Shown here piece after piece: positions 6,971 through 12,421 of a DNA stretch of 12,421 nt. Both the position numbers and the translations under genes were made by a program. Position 1 is the stretch's first letter. Each line of letters begins with the position of its first letter. Source of the stretch: Clostridiaceae bacterium (GTDB taxonomy: Bacteria; Bacillota; Clostridia; Saccharofermentanales; UBA5734); the NCBI GenBank assembly GCA_012729935.1, contig JAAYBY010000266.1, positions 1 through 12,421 on the forward strand, in the 5' to 3' direction. The notes beneath the pieces are model-generated. The model ran no database searches, was not told the DNA's origin, and worked only from the letters and a program-made list of their open reading frames with translations.

Positions 6971-8268
6971 GAGGAAGACCTCCTTTTGTCTAACCAGTTC
7001 TTTATTCTACTCTCATAGCCGTTGTCAGCCGGTTGATAATAACGTGTTCCCCGAAGCACTTCGGGAAGGTATTCCTGATCGACAATATTACCCGGAAAAT
7101 CATGTGCATACAAGTATCCCTTACCATAGCCCAAATCAGACATGCCTTTAACAGGCGCATTACGTAGGTGCATCGGAATTTCACCGGTCTGGCGGTTTTC
7201 AACGTCAGCGAGTGCCGTATCGATTGCGACAATCGTTGCATTCGATTTCGGGCTTGTGGCAACTGCAAGAGTTGCTTCGCTGAGCAGAATCCGTGCTTCA
7301 GGCATTCCGACGGCCATGGCTGCCTGATACGCTGAAACAGCAAGAGAAAGCACCTGGGGGTTCGCCAGCCCGACATCTTCTGCAGCACAGATTATAATTC
7401 GTCTTGCCAGAAATTCAATTTCCTCCCCGCTGTGCAGCGCGCGCGCCAAATAATAGATGGCGGCATCCGGATCGCTGCCGCGCATTGATTTAATGAATGC
7501 GCTGATCGTATCGTAATGGCTTTCCCCATCAGCATCATAGGCCAGACTTCGTTTCTGCATGCAGTCCTCGATGACAGCCTGATCAATATGAACAACACCA
7601 TCATGGTCCGGTTGAGTGGTCATAACAGCGAGTTCCAGGGCGTTCAGGGCAATTCTCGCATCGCCATTGGCAATAATGCTGATACGATCAAGGGCATGCT
7701 CTTCCAGTCGGACAGGAGTCGATCCCAATCCCCGTTCAGGATCTTCTAAGGCCTGTTGCAGGATTTTGCAGATGTCGGATTCCGTCAACGGCTTCAACTG
7801 AAAAACTGTTGAACGGGATATCAGCGCCTTATTGACTTCAAAAAAAGGATTTTCCGTGGTCGCGCCAAATAAGATCAAAGTTCCGTTTTCAACCTGGGGA
7901 AGCAATGCATCCTGCTGTAATTTATTAAACCGGTGGATCTCATCAATAAACAAAAGTGTCCGGCCTGACGGATTGAGAATCGGATTCTGGGTGTCGCTGA
8001 TAATTCGCTTGATATCGGCAACCCCCGCTGTTACGGCATTCAGTTTACGGAACTCAACTTTTGTTGTTTCAGCAATAACGCGCGCCAGAGATGTCTTGCC
8101 GGTTCCAGGCGGGCCAAATACGATGATCGAACTGAGACGATCCGCCTCGATCATTCTTCGCAGCATTTTGCCATGTCCCAGAATATGCTCCTGACCGACA
8201 AATTCGCTGAGCGATCTGGGTGCCATCCGGTAAGCCAGCGGTTCCGGCTTGCCACTCTGGCTATCCAT
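6967..8268 (-). CDS. rarA: Replication-associated recombination protein A (RarA/MgsA), AAA+ ATPase
   Basis: A 433-residue cytosolic AAA+ ATPase of the RarA/MgsA/WRNIP1 family. It acts at stalled replication forks and is related to clamp-loader subunits. The N-terminus has the family stretch LAYRMAPRSLSEFVGQEHI. Walker A is GPPGTGKT (52-59), Walker B is LLFIDE (105-110) followed by IHRFNK, sensor 1 is GATTENP (135-141), and an SRS arginine finger follows (Arg152). The C-terminal half has MRGSDPDAAIYYLAR and DVGLANPQ, typical of the RarA tetramerisation region. Length is normal (about 420-450). The ATG follows GGGAGG 8 bases upstream. It sits 35 bases downstream of glyA and overlaps larA by 4 bases, so it belongs to the long minus-strand unit; no functional link to its neighbours is evident. 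Confidence 0.95.
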   Translation of the reverse strand: MDSQSGKPEPLAYRMAPRSLSEFVGQEHILGHGKMLRRMIEADRLSSIIVFGPPGTGKTSLARVIAETTKVEFRKLNAVTAGVADIKRIISDTQNPILNPSGRTLLFIDEIHRFNKLQQDALLPQVENGTLILFGATTENPFFEVNKALISRSTVFQLKPLTESDICKILQQALEDPERGLGSTPVRLEEHALDRISIIANGDARIALNALELAVMTTQPDHDGVVHIDQAVIEDCMQKRSLAYDADGESHYDTISAFIKSMRGSDPDAAIYYLARALHSGEEIEFLARRIIICAAEDVGLANPQVLSLAVSAYQAAMAVGMPEARILLSEATLAVATSPKSNATIVAIDTALADVENRQTGEIPMHLRNAPVKGMSDLGYGKGYLYAHDFPGNIVDQEYLPEVLRGTRYYQPADNGYESRIKNWLDKRRSSS

Positions 8269-8303
8269 TTACAACGCCTCCCTCACCTGCGTCCAAAATC
8301 TCT

Positions 8304-9548
8304 TCATTGAAGATGCTCATAAAGTGGATAGCGGCTGCACAGGGCAGCAACGCGATCTTTGATCTGTGATGTGCTCCCTGCAAAATCTGACAGGGTCAAG
8401 GCAATCAGATCTGCAATTTCATCCATATCAGACGGGGTCATACCGCGTGTTGTAACCGCTGGCGTGCCCAGTCGAATGCCGCTGGTTACAAACGGTTTTT
8501 CGGGATCATAGGGAATACCGTTTTTATTACAGGTGATATTAACCGAGTCCAGACGATTCTGGAACTCCTTGCCTGTTACACCGGTCTCTCTGAGGTCGAC
8601 CAGCATCAGGTGTGTATCGGTTCCATCAGCAACCAGTCTCAATCCACGTTTCTTTAATCCCTCAGCCAACGCTGCCGCATTGGTGATAATGTTCTTCTGG
8701 TACTGTTGAAAGGAAGGCATCAGTGCCTCCTTAAAAGCGACCGCTTTTCCCGCGATAACATGCATCAACGGTCCACCTTGCTGGCCGGGGAAAACAGCAG
8801 AATCGATCGCTTTGGCATACTGGCTCCGACAAAGGATCATACCACCACGTGGACCACGCAGTGTCTTGTGTGTGGTTGTTGTCACAAAATCCGCATAAGG
8901 CACAGGGTCAGGATGAAGTCCGGCAGCCACCAGACCGGCAATATGCGCCATGTCAACCATTAAATATGCGCCAACCGCATCTGCGATTTCCCTGAAACGT
9001 TCAAAATAGAGCGTTCTTGGATAAGCACTTGCACCGGCAACAATTATTTTCGGTTTTTCCGATTGAGCGATCCGCATGATCCGGTCATAATCCAGCACAC
9101 AGGTGTCCGGCTCAACCTGATAAGCAACCGCCTGATAGGTTCGGCCGGATACATTACGGAACATGCCATGCGTCAGATGTCCGCCATGGGAAAGGTCAAG
9201 TCCGAGTATTTTGTCACCCGGTTCCAGAACCGCAAAGTACACCGCGTTGTTTGCCTGTGCGCCTGAATGAGGCTGAACGTTCACATGCTCGGCATGAAAC
9301 AGCTCTTTTGCCCGATCGATCGCCAGTTGCTCAACCACATCTACATATTCACAACCACCGTAGTATCTTTTACCAGGATAGCCTTCCGCATATTTATTGG
9401 TTAACGGTGTCCCGACCGCTTCAAGTACTGCCTCACTAACGAAGTTTTCTGAAGCGATTAATTCGATCTTGGTCCGCTGACGGTTGATTTCGTTTTGGAC
9501 GGCCTCGAAAACGAGAGGATCTGTTGATGCGAGTTGTGAATAGTTCAT
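8304..9548 (-). CDS. glyA: Serine hydroxymethyltransferase
   Basis: A 414-residue PLP enzyme that interconverts serine and glycine while charging tetrahydrofolate with a one-carbon unit, feeding purine, thymidylate and methionine synthesis. The PLP lysine is Lys228 in TTTTHKTLRGPRGG. Asp199 and His202 in VDMAHIAGL bind the cofactor. Other hallmarks are LIASENFVS (30-38), NKYAEGYPGKRYYGG (51-65) and VQPHSGAQAN (91-100). Length matches the bacterial family (about 410-420). The ATG follows GGAGG 9 bases upstream. The 63-bp gap after the AIR-synthase-like gene shows no terminator or riboswitch-sized leader and only a poor promoter match, so it is probably read from upstream. All key residues are intact. 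Confidence 0.97.
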   Translation of the reverse strand: MNYSQLASTDPLVFEAVQNEINRQRTKIELIASENFVSEAVLEAVGTPLTNKYAEGYPGKRYYGGCEYVDVVEQLAIDRAKELFHAEHVNVQPHSGAQANNAVYFAVLEPGDKILGLDLSHGGHLTHGMFRNVSGRTYQAVAYQVEPDTCVLDYDRIMRIAQSEKPKIIVAGASAYPRTLYFERFREIADAVGAYLMVDMAHIAGLVAAGLHPDPVPYADFVTTTTHKTLRGPRGGMILCRSQYAKAIDSAVFPGQQGGPLMHVIAGKAVAFKEALMPSFQQYQKNIITNAAALAEGLKKRGLRLVADGTDTHLMLVDLRETGVTGKEFQNRLDSVNITCNKNGIPYDPEKPFVTSGIRLGTPAVTTRGMTPSDMDEIADLIALTLSDFAGSTSQIKDRVAALCSRYPLYEHLQ

Positions 9549-9611
9549 GTGCTGGTTCCTCCAATAACTAAAGTGTGTCGTAAAGCTATCTATTGCATCT
9601 ATTTTAGAGCA

Positions 9612-10592
9612 TCAGTCAATTTTGTAAAGAGGATCCGGTCCGGGCGGTTCCAGTGGCTGCAGCACATCTAATTGATGAATCAAGCGTTCCGGACATTCAG
9701 TCAATCGTCCGATCGGTGTACAAAGAATGCCCTTTTGAGCCATCTCATCAATCAGCTGATCGGGTTCGCTTGTGACAAGGATGAGACTGCCGCTTGAAAT
9801 CAGTCGATAGGGGTCAACCCCAAGAGCTGCGCAGATTTGTTGAGTCAGTTGATCAACCGGGATCTGGTCCAGATCGATCACGCAGCCGAGTCCGCACGCC
9901 TCCGCGATTTCCCAGCACGCACCGAGAATACCACCCTCAGTCGCATCATGCATCGCATGTACATTCATGCGACGCCCCAGTGTCCCTTCCTCAATAACGC
10001 TGATAGAGTCGATCAGGGCGGCTGCGGCGTCCAGCTGATTTTCAGACAGATGCTGGCTCAATTTTTCACGGTGATCCCGTGCAAAAATAACACTGCCCTC
10101 AATACCGGCTGTCTTTGTCATGCAGATTGTATCGCCGGCCAGGCCGCCACCTGGATTGGTGACTGAATCGCCGTAGGTAAAACCAATCGCGGTTGCAACC
10201 ATAACAAACCGGTTAACCGAATCGCTGATTTCCGTATGACCGCCGACAATTGCCACGTTCAGAGATTTTGCCGTGTCAGACGCCTGTTCGACAATCTTGA
10301 CAATTTGATCGGGCGTACAGGACGGCGGTGCAATCAACACCAGCATCAGAACACTTGGCCGAACCCCGCAGGCGGCAATATCATTACAGGCTATGTGAAC
10401 ACACAATCGGCCGATGTCTGATGCGGCTCCGGTGATCGGATCACAACTCAAAACAACTTGTCCGTCATTGAATCGGACCGACGCACAATCAAGACCGATT
10501 CCGGGGCCCTGCAGAACATTCGCGGGAAGTGGCGGCAACTTGTTTAGAACGAGATTTTGCAGATCCTCATGACTTAGCTTACCAACCTTCAT
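9612..10592 (-). CDS. AIR synthase (PurM/HypE-like) family protein, function unknown
   Basis: A 326-residue protein of the PurM/SelD/HypE/ThiL superfamily, whose members use ATP to make phosphoryl intermediates. Visible family motifs are GIGLDCASV (31-39), SCDPITGAASDIG (49-61), HIACNDIAACGVRP (67-79), VGGHTEISD (116-124) and HDATEGGILGA (215-225). This is the full two-domain order. It lacks the C-terminal PRIC-like cysteine motif of HypE, the N-terminal Sec/Cys loop of SelD, and other hydrogenase genes nearby. The exact reaction is therefore unknown; I would not call it hypE, selD or purM. The N-terminus MKVGKLSHEDL is typical of a clostridial AIRS-family group. The ATG overlaps the thiI stop (ATGA), so it is translated together with thiI. 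That pairing hints at a role next to tRNA or thiazole sulfuration, but this is inference. Confidence 0.85.
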   Translation of the reverse strand: MKVGKLSHEDLQNLVLNKLPPLPANVLQGPGIGLDCASVRFNDGQVVLSCDPITGAASDIGRLCVHIACNDIAACGVRPSVLMLVLIAPPSCTPDQIVKIVEQASDTAKSLNVAIVGGHTEISDSVNRFVMVATAIGFTYGDSVTNPGGGLAGDTICMTKTAGIEGSVIFARDHREKLSQHLSENQLDAAAALIDSISVIEEGTLGRRMNVHAMHDATEGGILGACWEIAEACGLGCVIDLDQIPVDQLTQQICAALGVDPYRLISSGSLILVTSEPDQLIDEMAQKGILCTPIGRLTECPERLIHQLDVLQPLEPPGPDPLYKID

Positions 10593-11779
10593 ACCTCAAT
10601 CACCTCTATCTTTTCGAGAACAGACTGAATCATTGAATCAATTTCGAGACCGGTTTCAGACGCCTCGGCATCATCAATCGAAGGATGTGTTTTCGGATGT
10701 TTGGCAACAAAAACGGTACAGCAGTCCTCATACGGTTCAATGGATGTCTCGAACGTTCCAATTTCACGCGCTATTCGTACGGTTTCATTTTTGTTCATTC
10801 CGATGAGCGGTCGAAAAACAGGCATCGTGACAACACAGTCTATCGCACAGATTGCCGCCAGTGTCTGACTGGCGACTTGTCCCAGACTGTCACCGGTGAT
10901 CAGGACTTTGCATCGGCGCTTGTACGCCAGCTGTTCTGCAATTCGCATCATCATGCGCCGTGTAATGACTGTCAGCATATCCTGATCGCAATGATCCCGT
11001 AAAGCCAGCTGCGCGTCGGTAAAATCAACAACGTGAACCGTCATGCGACCCGTGTAGTCTGACAGGATTTCTGCCAATTTCAAGACCTTTTCCCTGGCCT
11101 GATCACTTGTATAAGGGAAAGCATGAAAATAAACCGCTTCAAGTTCCATGCCGCGTGATGCCATTAGATAGCCGGCAACAGGACTGTCAATACCACCCGA
11201 CAACAGAAGCATCCCACGTCCGCCTGTGCCAACCGGTAATCCGCGATGTCCAGGCAAAACGCGACTATACAGACACAACTGCTCACGTATCTCAACATAC
11301 AGGGTAAAATCAGGATGATGCAGATCAACGCGCAGCTGGTCTGGATATGCTTCCATAATCTGATGACCGACCTCGGAACTGATTTCCATCGAAGTGAGCG
11401 AGAATCGCTTGTCACCGCGTCTGGTTTCTACTTTAAACGATTTTCCGGTTTGGTCTTGAATTAATTCGCCGACATAAATGACAGCCTGTTTAAGTAAATC
11501 ATCGAACGATCCATCAAATATCCATACGGGGCTGACAGACACAACTCCGAAAACAGGCTGGATCGCCTGCATGGCAGCTTCCAGATCTGCTGAGCGTTCC
11601 ATAGCTTCTATGTAAATACGCGACTGTGCTTTCGTTATCGTAAATTGACCCAGTCGTTCGAGCCGTCGCCGCATATTTGATATCAGCCGCCGCTCAAATT
11701 TATTGCGGTTTAGACCTTTTAGAGTAATCTCACCGATTCGCACCATTATCATCTGATTCGGTTTATTGTCAACTGTCAC
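10589..11779 (-). CDS. thiI: tRNA 4-thiouridine synthase / thiamine thiazole sulfurtransferase ThiI
   Basis: ThiI adenylates U8 of tRNA, or the ThiS C-terminus, and transfers sulfur from a desulfurase. With the start chosen here it has 396 residues: an N-terminal ferredoxin-like region and THUMP domain (about 1-165), then a PP-loop ATPase domain with SGGIDS (194-199) and ITGDSLGQVASQT (294-306), and EDCCTVFVAKHP near the end (351-362). One of Cys353/354 is the likely active cysteine. The rhodanese domain of E. coli ThiI is absent, as is usual for Bacillota. The frame stays open upstream to an ATG at 12103, but that stretch lies antisense-free inside the desulfurase gene in another frame and looks like no protein. 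The GTG at 11779 has AGGAG 6 bases upstream, in the 13-base gap after the desulfurase. It is coupled to the AIRS-like gene by an ATGA overlap. Confidence 0.94.
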   Translation of the reverse strand: MTVDNKPNQMIMVRIGEITLKGLNRNKFERRLISNMRRRLERLGQFTITKAQSRIYIEAMERSADLEAAMQAIQPVFGVVSVSPVWIFDGSFDDLLKQAVIYVGELIQDQTGKSFKVETRRGDKRFSLTSMEISSEVGHQIMEAYPDQLRVDLHHPDFTLYVEIREQLCLYSRVLPGHRGLPVGTGGRGMLLLSGGIDSPVAGYLMASRGMELEAVYFHAFPYTSDQAREKVLKLAEILSDYTGRMTVHVVDFTDAQLALRDHCDQDMLTVITRRMMMRIAEQLAYKRRCKVLITGDSLGQVASQTLAAICAIDCVVTMPVFRPLIGMNKNETVRIAREIGTFETSIEPYEDCCTVFVAKHPKTHPSIDDAEASETGLEIDSMIQSVLEKIEVIEV

Positions 11780-11785
11780 GCTGTT

Positions 11786-11790
11786 CTCCT
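11786..11790 (-). promoter_or_regulatory. Ribosome binding site that fixes the thiI GTG start
   Basis: The minus strand reads AGGAG, then 6 bases, then GTG at 11779. It lies wholly in the 13-base gap between the desulfurase stop (11793-11795) and thiI, and supports the GTG over the much longer reading frame that starts inside the upstream gene. Confidence 0.8.
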
Positions 11791-11792
11791 CT

Positions 11793-12421
11793 TTATCTAT
11801 TTGTCCTGGCCAGACGTCCATAAAGTCTGGCAATTGCCTGGGCGGTCTGAATGATCTCGTTCTCCGTGTTGTTCTCTGACAAGCTGATACGTACAGAACA
11901 GAGAATTTGTTCACGATCGATGCCCATAGCCTGCAGAACCCGATTGCCATGTTTCTTTTTAGCACCACATGCAGATCCGGTCGACACATAGATCGATTCG
12001 GCAGATAAAGCATGTACCAACGTTTCACCTTGTAGTCCCGGAAAAGAAATCGACATGATCTGTGGCAGGCTTTCATCTGGCGACTGCAGAATATGCGGAA
12101 CATTCAACAACGCCAGTTCGTCCAGAAAAACCGTTCGCAACCGGTTCGTGTGAGCGGTATTATGTGTTGTGTGTTCAACTGCATTTTCCAGCGCCACAGC
12201 CAGTGCAGCAGCTAATGGCGGATTTTCAGTTCCCGAACGCAGCCTGTTCTGTTGGCCACCTCCGTGGATTAGCGGTTCAATGGTCGATCGGCGGTTTCTG
12301 ACCAGCCAGCCGATACCTTTCGGTGCACCCACTTTGTGACCGCTTCCTGATAACATGTCTACGCCGCTGGGCTGAAACGAAAAGGGGGTCTTTCCCCACG
12401 TTTGAACGGTATCAAAATGGA
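11793..12421 (-). CDS. Cysteine desulfurase, NifZ-like (partial, 5' end outside window)
   Basis: About 209 C-terminal residues of a PLP cysteine desulfurase are visible; the N-terminal half lies beyond the right edge and the frame is open to it. Counted from the window edge, it reads HFDTVQTWGK, then the PLP lysine in SGSGHKVGAPKG, GGGQQNRLRSGTEN, and the catalytic cysteine in STGSACGAKKKHGNRVL. The lysine-rich loop after the cysteine resembles NifZ/YrvO-type enzymes that serve tRNA thiolases. It differs from the SSGSACTSG loop of the IscS in this window, so it is not a recent copy. It ends 13 bases before thiI. In Bacillus subtilis the NifZ-ThiI pair is known to make 4-thiouridine, and the same pairing is the natural reading here. 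It may start an operon with thiI and the AIRS-like gene, but the promoter is out of view. Confidence 0.92.
   Translation of the reverse strand, partial: HFDTVQTWGKTPFSFQPSGVDMLSGSGHKVGAPKGIGWLVRNRRSTIEPLIHGGGQQNRLRSGTENPPLAAALAVALENAVEHTTHNTAHTNRLRTVFLDELALLNVPHILQSPDESLPQIMSISFPGLQGETLVHALSAESIYVSTGSACGAKKKHGNRVLQAMGIDREQILCSVRISLSENNTENEIIQTAQAIARLYGRLARTNR

Noticed and set aside
7832..8194. Plus-strand open frame of 120 codons
   Set aside because: It is antisense to the Walker motif region of rarA and its sequence looks like a shadow of that gene.
9591..9619. Promoter for glyA starting at TTGACT (9619-9614, minus strand)
   Set aside because: The -35 lies at the end of the AIRS-like gene and looks good, but no acceptable -10 lies 16-19 bases downstream.
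9612..10592. Selenophosphate synthetase (selD) or hydrogenase maturation HypE
   Set aside because: It lacks the N-terminal Sec/Cys loop of SelD and the C-terminal cysteine motif of HypE, and no selenium or hydrogenase genes are present.
11780..12103. An N-terminal extension of thiI from an ATG at 12103
   Set aside because: It lies in another frame of the NifZ-like desulfurase coding sequence and has no resemblance to ThiI; the GTG at 11779 has a good ribosome site and gives the normal family length.

Overview
The window is a dense, ordinary-looking bacterial chromosome segment. It carries eleven protein genes, two of them cut by the window edges, with very short gaps and no stretch over 300 bases without a gene. 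Gene content suggests the Bacillota, probably an anaerobic Clostridia-like lineage: an M18 aminopeptidase, a PflX-type radical SAM protein, a PHP-type histidinol phosphatase, a NifS-IscU-MnmA string, and a NifZ-like desulfurase next to ThiI. AGGAGG-type ribosome sites and mixed base composition fit this. The assignment is an inference from content and style. I see no rRNA, tRNA, mobile element, CRISPR array, prophage or long repeat.

Layout, left to right. Positions 1-1904 (minus) hold an M18 aminopeptidase followed by a PflX-like radical SAM gene that overlaps its end and leaves the window. The 123-bp gap 1905-2027 is a divergent promoter region with two possible promoters sharing one -10 box and an imperfect 29-bp inverted repeat. 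Positions 2028-2855 (plus) hold the only plus-strand gene, a PHP-type phosphatase; its last 25 bp overlap the end of the convergent mnmA. Everything from 12421 down to 2831 is on the minus strand. In transcription order it is: cysteine desulfurase (5' end missing), thiI, AIR-synthase-like gene, glyA, rarA, larA-like gene, a 98-bp gap with paired inverted repeats, iscS/nifS, iscU, mnmA.

The main theme is sulfur trafficking to tRNA and iron-sulfur clusters. Two separate modules lie in one co-directional array: a NifZ-like desulfurase with ThiI (4-thiouridine and/or thiazole sulfur), and an IscS/NifS-type desulfurase with the scaffold IscU and MnmA (2-thiouridine at U34). Between them lie one-carbon metabolism (glyA), replication-fork maintenance (rarA) and a nickel-pincer racemase-family enzyme (larA-like). 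ATGA stop/start overlaps at thiI/AIRS-like and rarA/larA indicate translational coupling.

I did not find a clearly new biological system. The points most worth a second look are the AIR-synthase-like protein coupled to ThiI, the duplicated desulfurase/thiolase modules, the orphan LarA homologue, and the paired inverted repeats in front of iscS.
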